Source: Alphaproteobacteria bacterium (GTDB taxonomy: Bacteria; Pseudomonadota; Alphaproteobacteria; UBA6615). Taken from it: a DNA stretch of 64,000 nt. The notes under the pieces were generated by a model that saw only the letters and a list, made by a program, of their open reading frames with translations, was not told where the DNA came from and made no database searches. Within the stretch, counting starts at the first letter, position 1. Each line of letters opens with the position of its first letter. Positions 1-8,494 of the stretch are shown piece after piece. The stretch spans positions 1-64,000 of the forward strand of contig JAALLF010000008.1 of the NCBI GenBank assembly GCA_011087645.1, written 5' to 3'. Position numbers and translations under genes: made by a program.

Positions 1-24
1 CTCCATCTTTGCTTCCAAGATAAA

Positions 25-291
25 GTGTTGCGTCGACCAGTTGAGATCACCATCCGACATCGGACGCGACGGGGCACGACGGCAAAACTTATTCGCTTGG
101 CGATCGCCAAGAGCGCCGTCGACGCGCTGCATGCGCTCGTCGACATCGAAACCGATGCCGAAAGAGCAAAGCGATTTCATGAAATGAAGGTCGAGCTGAT
201 GATGAACCTGCTGCGCGTTATGATCGATCTCATGCGCGACTTGAACAAAATGTCGGACGATCTGAAACGCGCCGAAGCCACGCTGCCGTGA
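25..291 (+). CDS. Small hypothetical protein, possibly 5'-truncated
   Basis: I do not recognise this 88-residue product. The frame is open to the first base of the window, so the GTG at 25 may be internal to a gene that begins upstream; no clear ribosome binding site precedes it. The N-terminal 25 residues are rich in Arg and Thr. The rest looks like two amphipathic helices with many Leu, Met, Asp and Lys (roughly residues 28-85), consistent with a small helical or coiled-coil protein. It ends 12 bases before the next small gene on the same strand, so the two probably form an operon. The only support is codon periodicity and this tandem arrangement. Confidence 0.5.
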   Translation: MLRRPVEITIRHRTRRGTTAKLIRLAIAKSAVDALHALVDIETDAERAKRFHEMKVELMMNLLRVMIDLMRDLNKMSDDLKRAEATLP

Positions 292-303
292 GGGGGATCT
301 GAG

Positions 304-519
304 ATGGTCAAAATTCCAGACAATGCCAAAGACTACATCGCGGCGCTGCCGGCCTTCGAAAAAGAGCTACAGGCTGAATACGAGAAATTTGTCGAAGAAC
401 TGCGCGCCATTGCGCCGGATTTGATCGCCCGCCATGAGGCCCAGTCCGCTCTCATCTATAGCAATGAGGACGGGCTCGATGAATTGATGGCCATGATCGG
501 CGACCCGACCCAGGAGTAG
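304..519 (+). CDS. Small hypothetical protein
   Basis: Unrecognised 71-residue acidic protein, probably mostly helical, with no membrane segment or signal peptide. The ATG at 304 has a good purine-rich site (GAGGGGG near 290-297) that overlaps the stop region of the preceding small gene, which suggests translational coupling. It ends only 7 bases from the convergent end of the dienelactone hydrolase-like gene. No function can be given. Confidence 0.55.
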   Translation: MVKIPDNAKDYIAALPAFEKELQAEYEKFVEELRAIAPDLIARHEAQSALIYSNEDGLDELMAMIGDPTQE

Positions 520-526
520 CTGGCGT

Positions 527-1287
527 TTAGCCGCCGAGATGTTCGGCGAAGAAGGCGAAGACCTTTTGCCAGCCGTCGAGCGCCTGTTCGGCGCGGTAGC
601 GCTCGCCATGGGTGTTGAAAAAGGCGTGGCCGGCGCCGTCATAGCGGTGAAACGCATATGACTTCCCCTGCGCCTTCAACGCCGCCTCGATTTCGTCGAC
701 CTGCTCGGGCGCCGGGTTGGGGTCGTCATTGCCGAACAGGCCGAGCAGCGGCACCGTGATGTCGGCGGTCATGTCGATCGGGGCGACCGGCTGGTTCTCG
801 TTGAGGGTCGCCGGCGGTGCGGTGATATTGCCGCCCCAGCAGTCGACCGCGCAATCGAGCGACGGCATCCGCGCCGCCGCCATATAGGCGACCCGCCCGC
901 CCGAGCAAAAGCCGATCAGCCCGACCTTGCCGTTGCTGGTCGGCAAATCACGCAAATAAGCCTCGCCGCCGGCCAGGTCGGCGAGCACGGCGGCGTCGAC
1001 CTGACCGCCGCTCTCGCGCACCCGCGCCGATTTCTCCTGAGCCGTGCCGGCGCCTTGCCGAAAGTGCAGATCGGGCGAGATAGCGTTGAAGCCCCGCGCG
1101 GCGATGTTGCGGACCACCTCGCGGGTCCAATCATCCCAGCCCGGCATGGATGGACGACCAGAACGCCGGGGAAGGGACCGGCGCCGAGAGGGCGAGCGGT
1201 GTAGGCGTCGATCAACGCGTCATCGCAGCCGTGCACCCTGACGCGCTCGGCTATCAGTCCTTCATATATCATCGCGGTATAGGTCAT
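527..1287 (-). pseudogene. Dienelactone hydrolase family protein, frameshifted
   Basis: An alpha/beta hydrolase of the dienelactone hydrolase (DLH) family, split over two frames. The N-terminal part starts at 1287 and carries the first strand, up to the motif PGVLVVH. The rest (MPGWDDW onwards, from 1147) lies in the next frame and runs to 527. The joining point is at about 1147-1150, where the minus strand reads CAT-CC-ATG; one base restores a continuous DLH sequence. The Cys-Asp-His triad is intact in the second part: Cys in GFCSGG, Asp in GNDDPN, His in GAGHAFF. The family hydrolyses lactones and related esters; the substrate here is unknown. It lies 24 bases downstream of the OsmC-like gene and was probably co-transcribed with it. 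Either a recent mutation or a sequencing error in a short C run explains the break. Confidence 0.8.
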
Positions 1288-1311
1288 GGTGATACCCGTT
1301 CAGTTTGGCGT

Positions 1312-2523
1312 TCAAGCCGCCCGCGATGTCTTCGAAGCGCGCACCTTGGGCTTCAGATCGTCGCGGCAAAAAGCGTGTAGAAAACAGGTTCGCTCGCCGA
1401 CTTCCAAGATCTGCTGGGCCGCGTCGTCGCCCGCATCGCTCTCCAAATAAACATGGGTTTCAACCGGTTGCGCGACGCCGGCCTGGCCGGTGCCGCCCGA
1501 TGCGCCGCCCCGGGAGAAGTGGGTATCCTGGATGATGCTGTAGCCGGTCAGCGGCAGCTTCGCCATTTTCGCAAAGCGCCCCATCTGGGTCATGAAGCAC
1601 AGGCCGATTCCCGCCGAAATCAGCGACGCCGCGTCGGGTGCGCGGCCGTGGCCGCCAAATCCCTCACCCTCATCGGACAGATATTTCCAGCTCGGCGCGC
1701 TCGGATTGTACTGCTCCTTGTAGATTTCCTTGACCCCGTCGGGACGCAGGACGCATTTCGAATGCATGTGCAGTAGCTGCTTGTCGTCGCCGATATCCGG
1801 TGACTCGATACGGCTTTTGATGAAGGCGTCGTAGGCGGCGCCCTCTGCCATAAGCATCTCGATCAGGGACGGCACCGCGCTACTGTCGGCGGCCGGCGCC
1901 AGCTTGGCGAAATTATCGCCCGGATTGGCAAATGGCTCCGCGTCCAGCGGGATCACTTTCTCCGGCGTCAGGACAGTGCCGTTATGAACCAAGGTAAACA
2001 GACTGGGATGGACGCCGCGCGCCAAACCGTTGAGCGGCGAGGCGGCAACCGCATCGTATAACAGCGCGGTCAAAGTGGCGTCATCGCAATCGGCCTCGCA
2101 GGTCACGTTGAGATCCGGCGGCATGGCGCCACTGGTCATCGTGCCTTTGCGGAAATCGCCTTCCCGGTAATAGAAATTTTCGAGGATGAGCTCGAGGCCG
2201 CGCAGCTCGATCTGCCGTTGATCCGCCAACGCGGTAATCTCGTTCATGTAGGACGAAATCATGCCGGCGCTCAGATAGGTGAGGGGGTTGGGCGCCTTGT
2301 TATGGCCGCCTAGATGCTCGCCCTCATCGCAGGCGAAACGCCACGCCGTGCCGGTCGCCGCGGAGACCACCAGGGCTTCCTTTTGCATGCCGCCGAGCGA
2401 GCGCACCCAGGTGCGCAAGGATTGTCCGTGCGGGTTCGGCGGCACGGGAAATCCGGCTTGCTCAGCGTTGTCGGCGATGTAGTAGAGGGGCTCACCCATC
2501 TCTTCGAGAGGCGTTTTGGTCAT
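1312..2523 (-). CDS. Two-domain OsmC/Ohr-like protein
   Basis: A 403-residue protein that looks like two OsmC/Ohr folds in tandem (about residues 45-170 and 265-395). OsmC and Ohr proteins reduce organic hydroperoxides with a peroxidatic and a resolving cysteine. The C-terminal half has candidates for both: Cys309 in GIGLCFMTQM, and Cys380 in ERTCFLHAF. In the N-terminal half the matching positions are Ser (GMISSYMNEI) and non-Cys, so that half may be structural. The sequences GEHLGGHNKAPNPLTYLSAG and GEGFGGHGRAPDAASLISAG mark the repeated unit. I chose the ATG at 2523 because AAGGA lies about 9 bases upstream; a longer frame to 2586 has no such site. The peroxidase role is inferred from the family; divergent OsmC proteins often have unknown substrates. 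Confidence 0.8.
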   Translation of the reverse strand: MTKTPLEEMGEPLYYIADNAEQAGFPVPPNPHGQSLRTWVRSLGGMQKEALVVSAATGTAWRFACDEGEHLGGHNKAPNPLTYLSAGMISSYMNEITALADQRQIELRGLELILENFYYREGDFRKGTMTSGAMPPDLNVTCEADCDDATLTALLYDAVAASPLNGLARGVHPSLFTLVHNGTVLTPEKVIPLDAEPFANPGDNFAKLAPAADSSAVPSLIEMLMAEGAAYDAFIKSRIESPDIGDDKQLLHMHSKCVLRPDGVKEIYKEQYNPSAPSWKYLSDEGEGFGGHGRAPDAASLISAGIGLCFMTQMGRFAKMAKLPLTGYSIIQDTHFSRGGASGGTGQAGVAQPVETHVYLESDAGDDAAQQILEVGERTCFLHAFCRDDLKPKVRASKTSRAA

Positions 2524-2684
2524 GGGTATAAATCCTTGTTTGGGCGTGTCATGCGCCGGCGGGCAGAACGATGTTGGAATAAACACCCAATGTTCCGGCT
2601 TATCAAGCGGCGGTACGACAGCGAGCGGCAGTTTGCGCTAAACTACCCCAACGCCAACGCTGTTTTGGAATAAAGGCGACGATT

Positions 2685-4196
2685 TTGCCTACCCGATGGA
2701 TCGACAACTCCCCTGAACTTCTGCGCGTCTCGGAAATGTACCAGGCCGATGCCGCGACGATCGCCGGCGGCGTGAGCGGGCTGGAACTCATGGAGGTGGC
2801 CGGCGCGGCAATTGCCGAGGCCGTTCAGACCGGCTGGCCGCAGGGCGAGGTTCTGGTGTTGTGCGGCCCCGGCAATAATGGCGGCGACGGCTTCGTCGCG
2901 GCGCGGCTCTTGGCCGCTGCCGGTCGGCGAGTTCGCCTCGCGCTCCTTGGCCCCCTCGATAAGCTGGCCGGCGACGCCGCCAGCAATGCTGCGTGCTGGA
3001 CGGGAGACGTGTTGCCGCTCGCCCCGACCTTGCTGGACGGTGCAGAGGTGGTGGTTGACGCCCTGTTCGGCGCCGGACTTGGCCGCCCGCTCGAGGGCGT
3101 CGCGCAAGAAACAATCGAGGCGCTAGCGCAGTCGGACTTGCCAATTGTCGCGGTCGACGTGCCCAGCGGAGTCCATGGTGACACCGGCCAGGTGCTCGGC
3201 GCCGCCGCGCAGGCTGACGTGACGGTCACCTTCTTCCGACGTAAACCGGGGCACTTACTCTATCCCGGCCGCGGCCTCTGCGGCGCACTGCGGCTCGCCG
3301 ACATCGGCATCCGCGATACGGTGTTGAAGAGCATTTCACCGCAGCTATCGGAAAACCTTCCCGGCCTGTGGCGCGACGCGCTGCCCCGGCCGCAACTCCA
3401 AAGTCATAAATACGATCGCGGCCATGCGGTGGTTGCCGGCGGCGCGGTGCTGACCGGCGCGGCGCGATTGGCCAGCTACGCGGCATTGCGGATGGGCGCA
3501 GGGTTGGTCAGCATCGCCGCACCGCCTGCGGCGGCAAATATATATCGGGCGGGTCCGCCGGCCATCATGGTCCGTGACATCGCCGACGGCGACGCTTTTA
3601 GCGCACTGTTGGCCGAGCCACGGGTGACGGCGGCGCTGATCGGCCCGGGCAACGGCATTGACGGCGGTGCTAAAGGCGAAACCGCAAACCGGGTATTACG
3701 GGCCCTGGCGATGCAAGCTTGTGTGCTGGACGCCGACGCTCTGACAGTCTTTGCCGACCAACCTGAGACACTTTTCACCGCGCTCGCGGATGTCCCAGCC
3801 AGCGTCCTCACACCGCACGAGGGAGAGTTCTCGCGGCTATTCCCGGCAGTCCCGAGGGCCGGCGGTGGCAACGGCAAGATCGAGATGGCCATCGCCGCGG
3901 CGGCACAAGCCGGTGCGGTGGTCTTGCTCAAAGGGGCGGACACCGTCATCGCGGCGCCCGATGGCCAGGCGGTGATAAATACCAATGCCACGCCGTATCT
4001 GGCGACAGCGGGTTCCGGCGATGTGTTGGCTGGATTTATTGTCGGACTGATGGCGCAGGGGCTGCCGGCTTTCGAGGCCGCTTGCGCCGGTGCCTGGTTC
4101 CATGGCGCTTGCGGTTCCGCGTTCGGCCCGGGACTGATCGCCGAAGACCTCGCAGATCAACTGCCCAGGATCCTAGGTGATATTATAAATAGCTAG
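2685..4196 (+). CDS. nnrD: Bifunctional NAD(P)H-hydrate epimerase / ADP-dependent dehydratase
   Basis: Repairs damaged NAD(P)HX in the cytoplasm. The N-terminal YjeF_N domain (about residues 10-215) epimerises R- and S-hydrates; it shows LELMEVAG and the loop GPGNNGGDGFVAARLL. The C-terminal ribokinase-like domain (about 230-503) dehydrates S-NAD(P)HX using ADP; it shows HKYDRGHAVV near its start and the nucleotide-binding signature TAGSGDVLAGFI near the end. At 503 residues it matches the usual length of the fused enzyme. The TTG at 2685 is chosen because AAAGG sits 8 bases upstream and the next in-frame ATG (2736) would cut into the epimerase domain. It is followed by an AT-rich gap before tRNA-Leu and looks monocistronic. 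Confidence 0.93.
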   Translation: MPTRWIDNSPELLRVSEMYQADAATIAGGVSGLELMEVAGAAIAEAVQTGWPQGEVLVLCGPGNNGGDGFVAARLLAAAGRRVRLALLGPLDKLAGDAASNAACWTGDVLPLAPTLLDGAEVVVDALFGAGLGRPLEGVAQETIEALAQSDLPIVAVDVPSGVHGDTGQVLGAAAQADVTVTFFRRKPGHLLYPGRGLCGALRLADIGIRDTVLKSISPQLSENLPGLWRDALPRPQLQSHKYDRGHAVVAGGAVLTGAARLASYAALRMGAGLVSIAAPPAAANIYRAGPPAIMVRDIADGDAFSALLAEPRVTAALIGPGNGIDGGAKGETANRVLRALAMQACVLDADALTVFADQPETLFTALADVPASVLTPHEGEFSRLFPAVPRAGGGNGKIEMAIAAAAQAGAVVLLKGADTVIAAPDGQAVINTNATPYLATAGSGDVLAGFIVGLMAQGLPAFEAACAGAWFHGACGSAFGPGLIAEDLADQLPRILGDIINS

Positions 4197-4424
4197 ATTT
4201 TTTCGAGGTTTATACACGTTTTCTAATTTTACTCATTAGATATATTGCAGCCTCACCGCAAACCGAAACATTGGCTCCAAGCAACCACCGCCAGGGCGCT
4301 CTAAGACCGGGCCTGCCAAACATTTACTCACGCGATGGGATAGTATAGGAAGTCCGCGGTCGGCCACCGGGTTCGGGGCCGGCAATGTGAATTGCCAAAG
4401 TCGGCGGAGCCTATATCGTTTTGG

Positions 4425-4511
4425 GCGGGCGTGGCGGAACTGGTAGACGCGCCAGGTTTAGGTCCTGGTGACTGAAAAGTCGTGGGGGTTCGAGTCCCTT
4501 CGCCCGCACCA
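4425..4511 (+). tRNA. tRNA-Leu (anticodon UAG)
   Basis: An 87-base cloverleaf with encoded CCA. The acceptor arms GCGGGCG and CGCCCGC pair fully, followed by discriminator A and CCA. The anticodon stem CCAGG/CCTGG encloses loop TTTAGGT, giving anticodon TAG. A long variable arm and the GGTTCGAGTCC T-arm fit a class II leucine tRNA. Confidence 0.97.
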
Positions 4512-4540
4512 ATCCGGCACTTAACGCGTCTGAAGCGGGC

Positions 4541-4575
4541 ATTAGAGTAAATCCAGCGCAACGAGATTAGAGTAA
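4541..4575 (+). repeat. Two 10-bp direct repeats upstream of tig
   Basis: ATTAGAGTAA occurs at 4541-4550 and again at 4566-4575, 25 bases apart start to start, in the short leader between tRNA-Leu and the trigger factor ATG at 4581. The second copy sits where a ribosome binding site would be expected. The function is unknown; it may be chance or a regulator site. Confidence 0.5.
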
Positions 4576-4580
4576 CGAAA

Positions 4581-6095
4581 ATGCAAGTGGTCGAGACGAA
4601 TTCAGACAGTTTGCTCAAAGACTTCAAGGTAACGATCGCCGCCGAGGACATCGAGGCGCGTATCGACAGTCGTCTGAGCGAAGTGGGCGCCGAAGCCAGT
4701 ATCCCTGGATTTCGGCCGGGCAAGGCGCCGGTCTCGGTTCTAAAGCAACGTTACGGTCAGGCGGTGCGTGGTGAGGTTCTCGACGAGACCTTGCGGAACA
4801 GTACGCAGGAACTGCTTGCCGAGCGCGGCCTGCGTCCGGCCAGCCAGCCGCAAGTCGAAGTAACCTCCTACGAGGAGGGCAACGATCTGGAATATGACGT
4901 CTCGGTCGAGCTACTGCCCGATATCGGCGATGTGGATTTCTCGAACGTCGAGTTGGAGCGGGATAAAGTCACGGCGACCGATACGGAAGTCGACGAAACG
5001 CTGGAACGCTTGGCCGAGCAAAACAAGCAGAGCCAGGCCGTGGAGAGCGCGCGGGCGGCGAAGAAGGGCGATATCGTCGTCATCGACTTTGTCGGCAAGA
5101 TCGACGACGTGGCGTTCGATGGCGGCACCGGCAACGACGTCCAGCTTGAGCTTGGCGCGGACCAGTTCATCCCCGGTTTCGAAGACCAGTTGGTTGGCGC
5201 CAAGGCCGGCCAATCCCTCGACGTCAGCGTCACTTTCCCGGACGATTACGGCAGCGCCGACCTCGCCGGCAAGGATGCGGTGTTTAACTGCGAGGTCAAG
5301 GAACTCCGCGAACCGATCGCGGCGGAGATGAATGACGAGTTTGCCGCGACGCTGGGCCTGGAATCGCTAGACTCGCTGAAAGACGCGATCCGCGAGCAGC
5401 TCAACGGCGAATATGCCCAGTTCACCGGCGAGAAGGCCAAGCGTCAGCTCCTCGATAAACTGTCCGACCAGTATGATTTCGATGTGCCGCCGCGCATGCT
5501 CGACGCCGAATTCGATCAGATTTGGAAACAGGTCGAAGACGCGCGTGAAAAAGACGCGATGGACCCCGAGGATCATGGTAAAAGCGAAGAAGAACTGCGC
5601 GAGCAGTATCGCGACATCGCCGCGCGCCGGGTACGCTTGGGTCTGCTTCTGTCTCATGTCGGCGAAAGCAACCAACTCTCGGTGACCCAGGAAGAGGTCA
5701 ACCAAGCAATCATGCAACAGGCCCGCCAAATGCCTGGCCAGGAACAGCAGGTCGTGGATTTCTACCGCAGCAACACAGAGGCCCAGGCCTCCCTGCAAGC
5801 GCCGATCTTCGAAGACAAGGTCGTTAACTTCATCTTCGAAATGGCGAAAGTAACCGAGCGCGAAATCACGCCGGCCGAGCTGCGCGCCGAGACCGAGGCC
5901 GAAGCCGAGGCCAATACGGAAAAGAGTAAGGAGGCCGCCGCCGATAAGCCGAAGAAGGCGGCGCCGAAGAAAAAAGCCGCGGCTGCGAAGAAGGCTAGCC
6001 CTAAGGCAGCGGCCAAAAAGCCCGCGGCCAAGCCAAAGGCAGCGGCCGCAAAACCCAAGAAGGCCGCGACCCCGAAAGCTAAATCTGCGGAATAA
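4581..6095 (+). CDS. tig: Trigger factor, peptidyl-prolyl isomerase, with basic C-terminal tail
   Basis: Ribosome-associated chaperone that meets nascent chains at the exit tunnel. The ribosome-docking signature GFRPGKAP is at residues 43-50. An FKBP-type isomerase domain spans about 155-245 (KKGDIVVIDFVGKI, GAKAGQSLDVSV), and a helical chaperone domain follows to about 435. At 504 residues it is longer than the usual 430-450 because residues 456-504 form a tail of almost only Lys, Ala and Pro (18 Lys and 20 Ala in 49 residues), resembling histone-H1-like or AlgP-like repeats. The neighbours clpP, clpX and lon are the classic partners. The ATG start agrees with the family N terminus. The tail may bind RNA or add ribosome affinity, but that is inference. 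Confidence 0.97.
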   Translation: MQVVETNSDSLLKDFKVTIAAEDIEARIDSRLSEVGAEASIPGFRPGKAPVSVLKQRYGQAVRGEVLDETLRNSTQELLAERGLRPASQPQVEVTSYEEGNDLEYDVSVELLPDIGDVDFSNVELERDKVTATDTEVDETLERLAEQNKQSQAVESARAAKKGDIVVIDFVGKIDDVAFDGGTGNDVQLELGADQFIPGFEDQLVGAKAGQSLDVSVTFPDDYGSADLAGKDAVFNCEVKELREPIAAEMNDEFAATLGLESLDSLKDAIREQLNGEYAQFTGEKAKRQLLDKLSDQYDFDVPPRMLDAEFDQIWKQVEDAREKDAMDPEDHGKSEEELREQYRDIAARRVRLGLLLSHVGESNQLSVTQEEVNQAIMQQARQMPGQEQQVVDFYRSNTEAQASLQAPIFEDKVVNFIFEMAKVTEREITPAELRAETEAEAEANTEKSKEAAADKPKKAAPKKKAAAAKKASPKAAAKKPAAKPKAAAAKPKKAATPKAKSAE

Positions 6096-6117
6096 TTAGG
6101 CGCTTGTTAGGCGCTTG
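6096..6117 (+). repeat. Tandem 11-bp duplication after tig
   Basis: TTAGGCGCTTG is repeated twice back to back (6096-6106, 6107-6117), immediately after the tig stop codon at 6093-6095. It is probably a small slippage duplication; no function is evident. Confidence 0.7.
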
Positions 6118-6153
6118 TAGGTATCACTACTTGCAATTGCCCACTTGCGCAGA

Positions 6154-6180
6154 ATCGCCGGTTGCTTATTTAACGGCGAT
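6154..6180 (+). promoter_or_regulatory. Hairpin upstream of clpP
   Basis: ATCGCCG-G-TT and AACGGCGAT pair as a 9-bp stem with one bulged G around an 8-base AT-rich loop. It ends 32 bases before the clpP ATG and has no following T tract, so it is a poor terminator. It could be an operator or leader structure; uncertain. Confidence 0.35.
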
Positions 6181-6212
6181 AACTTCATGAAAAACCCAGG
6201 ACAATAGCACTC

Positions 6213-6893
6213 ATGCCGATCAACTATGGACCCACGTCGAGCGCCGGCGAACCGACAATGAATGCCTTGGTTCCCATGGTGGTCGAGCAGACCAACCGCG
6301 GCGAACGGGCCTATGACATCTATTCGCGCCTGCTGAAAGAGCGGATCATTTTTCTGACCGGTCCGGTCTTCGACGAGGTCGCCAGCTTAATCTGCGCGCA
6401 GCTATTGTTTCTCGAGGCGGAAAACCCGAACAAAGACATCTCGTTCTATATTAACTCGCCCGGCGGCGTGGTAACGGCCGGCCTCTCGATCTACGACACC
6501 ATGCAATATATCCGTCCCGAGGTGACCACCTTGTGTATCGGCCAGGCCGCGTCGATGGGCTCGTTGCTGCTGTGTGGCGGGGCGGCGGGCAAGCGGTTTT
6601 CGCTGCCCAATTCGCGTATTATGGTCCATCAGCCATCCGGCGGTTTTCAGGGGCAGGCGACCGATATCGAGATCCACGCCAAGGAAATCTTGCAAGTCCG
6701 CGAAAGATTGAACGAAATTTATTCAACTCATTCGGGGCAAAAAGTCGAAGATATTGCTGATGCTCTCGAGCGCGATCGCTTCTATACTGCTGAAGAAGCT
6801 AAGGATTTCGGCCTTATCGATGAAGTGGTTAATGAGCGTCCCGCGATCCTCGAAGGCGACGATGAGGGCGGTGACGGCGGCAAAGACAGTTAA
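6213..6893 (+). CDS. clpP: ATP-dependent Clp protease proteolytic subunit
   Basis: Serine peptidase that forms the double-heptamer chamber used by ClpX (and ClpA) to degrade unfolded and tagged proteins. The catalytic triad can be placed at Ser114 (GQAASMG), His139 (MVHQPSGG) and Asp188 (LERDRF). The N-terminal propeptide-like segment ends near [11 protein letters not shown], as in the family. The length of 226 residues is slightly long because of an acidic, Gly-rich C terminus ([10 protein letters not shown]). It is followed by clpX after about 145 bases, the usual alphaproteobacterial arrangement. The ATG at 6213 gives the expected start; a weak AGGA lies about 10 bases upstream. Confidence 0.97.
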   Translation: MPINYGPTSSAGEPTMNALVPMVVEQTNRGERAYDIYSRLLKERIIFLTGPVFDEVASLICAQLLFLEAENPNKDISFYINSPGGVVTAGLSIYDTMQYIRPEVTTLCIGQAASMGSLLLCGGAAGKRFSLPNSRIMVHQPSGGFQGQATDIEIHAKEILQVRERLNEIYSTHSGQKVEDIADALERDRFYTAEEAKDFGLIDEVVNERPAILEGDDEGGDGGKDS

Positions 6894-7038
6894 CAGCAGG
6901 TGGACTGCAGCAATCCAGCACTTAACTAATTATTGATTGCAGGATGCTAGCTAGTGTTGAATTCGTTCGAGACGCGAGTCGATCTACGTTGCAGTATGAT
7001 CGACCCTGGCGTTGGAAGCCCAAACACGGGGTTCGTTT

Positions 7039-8304
7039 ATGAGTAAGTCTGGCGGTAGTGATTCGAAAAATACGCTCTATTGCTCGTTCTGCGGTAAGAG
7101 CCAGCATGAGGTCCGGAAGCTTATCGCCGGCCCGACCGTATTCATCTGCGATGAATGCGTCGAATTGTGCATGGATATCATCCGTGAAGAACACAAATCG
7201 ACGCTGGTTAAATCACGCGATGGCGTGCCGACGCCAAAAGAAATTTGCCAGGTCCTCGATGATTATGTGATCGGCCAAGGGCAGGCGAAACGGGTTCTGT
7301 CAGTCGCCGTTCACAATCACTACAAGCGGCTCAACGCGGCCCCAAAGGGCAACGACGTCGAGATCGCCAAGTCCAACATTCTGCTTATCGGCCCGACCGG
7401 TTGTGGCAAGACGCTTCTTGCTCAAACCTTGGCGCGCATTCTCGATGTGCCGTTCACCATGGCGGACGCGACGACGCTGACCGAAGCCGGTTATGTCGGC
7501 GAAGACGTCGAGAACATCATTCTCAAGCTGCTGCAATCGGCCGACTATAATGTCGAGCGCGCGCAGCGCGGCATTGTCTATATCGACGAGGTCGACAAGA
7601 TCAGCCGCAAGTCGGACAACCCCTCGATCACCCGCGATGTATCAGGCGAGGGCGTGCAGCAGGCGCTGCTCAAGATCATGGAAGGCACGGTTGCCTCGGT
7701 ACCGCCGCAGGGCGGCCGCAAACATCCTCAGCAGGAATTTCTGCAAGTCGATACGACGAACATCTTGTTCATCGTCGGCGGCGCGTTTGCCGGGTTGGAA
7801 AAGATCATCTCCGGCCGGGGTAAGGATACCTCGATCGGGTTCGGCGCCGACGTGCGCAGTGCCGATGACCGGCGGACCGGCGAGATTCTCAGCAATGTGG
7901 AACCGGAAGATCTGCTGAAATTCGGTCTGATCCCGGAATTCGTTGGCCGCTTGCCGGTGATCGCCACGCTGGAAGATCTCGACGAAGTCTCCTTGGTCGA
8001 AATTCTGACCACCCCGAAGAACGCCCTGGTCAAACAATATCAGCGCCTCTTCGATATGGAAGGGATCGAGCTGACCTTCGCCGAAGATGCGCTGAAATCC
8101 GTTGCGAAGAAGGCGATCGCGCGAAAGACCGGGGCCCGCGGGCTGCGGTCGATCCTCGAGGCTATTCTCCTCGACACCATGTACGACCTGCCCGAAATGG
8201 GCGGCGTCGAAGAGGTGGTTATCAACGCCGAAGTCGTCGAAGGCAACGCTGCGCCGCTGCATATTTACGTCGACAAACGCGAAGATTTAGGGACCAGCGC
8301 CTAA
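7039..8304 (+). CDS. clpX: ATP-dependent Clp protease ATP-binding subunit ClpX
   Basis: AAA+ unfoldase that recognises substrates and feeds them to ClpP. The N-terminal zinc-binding domain has four cysteines (Cys15, Cys18, Cys37, Cys40). Walker A GPTGCGKT is at residues 118-125 and Walker [10 protein letters not shown] follows. The C-terminal region carries the sensor-2 type motif KTGARGLRS. The ATG at 7039 (421 residues) matches the conserved MSKSGG start; the frame opens 27 bases earlier with a TTG that has no support. It lies between clpP and lon. A 25-bp dyad follows the stop codon. Confidence 0.97.
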   Translation: MSKSGGSDSKNTLYCSFCGKSQHEVRKLIAGPTVFICDECVELCMDIIREEHKSTLVKSRDGVPTPKEICQVLDDYVIGQGQAKRVLSVAVHNHYKRLNAAPKGNDVEIAKSNILLIGPTGCGKTLLAQTLARILDVPFTMADATTLTEAGYVGEDVENIILKLLQSADYNVERAQRGIVYIDEVDKISRKSDNPSITRDVSGEGVQQALLKIMEGTVASVPPQGGRKHPQQEFLQVDTTNILFIVGGAFAGLEKIISGRGKDTSIGFGADVRSADDRRTGEILSNVEPEDLLKFGLIPEFVGRLPVIATLEDLDEVSLVEILTTPKNALVKQYQRLFDMEGIELTFAEDALKSVAKKAIARKTGARGLRSILEAILLDTMYDLPEMGGVEEVVINAEVVEGNAAPLHIYVDKREDLGTSA

Positions 8305-8326
8305 TCACCCCCAACAAATTGTGTGT

Positions 8327-8351
8327 CAATCTTGTCTGTCAGACTTGATTG
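8327..8351 (+). promoter_or_regulatory. 25-bp interrupted inverted repeat between clpX and lon
   Basis: CAATC-TT-GTCTG-T-CAGAC-TT-GATTG: two pairs of perfect 5-bp arms, symmetric about the T at 8339, separated by TT/TT mismatches. There is no T tract downstream, so a terminator is unlikely. The symmetry and the position 144 bases before the lon ATG suggest a dimeric regulator site or a transcript structure. No known operator is recognised. Confidence 0.45.
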
Positions 8352-8494
8352 CCGGGCTGTTGTAGACCAAATATTGGGTCGGGCGGGGTTTGCTGCTTCG
8401 AGTCGACGTCTGATTGTATGGTGTCGACGGTAAACCTCGGTTCATCAATTCGTGGTTAGCTTCAACCACGGTCTCCCTGTTTTTAGGAATTAGC

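Noticed and set aside
4328..4723. A 131-codon minus-strand frame over tRNA-Leu and the start of tig
   Set aside because: It is the reverse translation of the tRNA and of the trigger factor gene; such frames often appear in databases as false hypothetical proteins.
5941..6092. Separate basic small protein within the tig 3' end
   Set aside because: The Lys/Ala repeat is in frame with trigger factor and has no start of its own; it is a tail.
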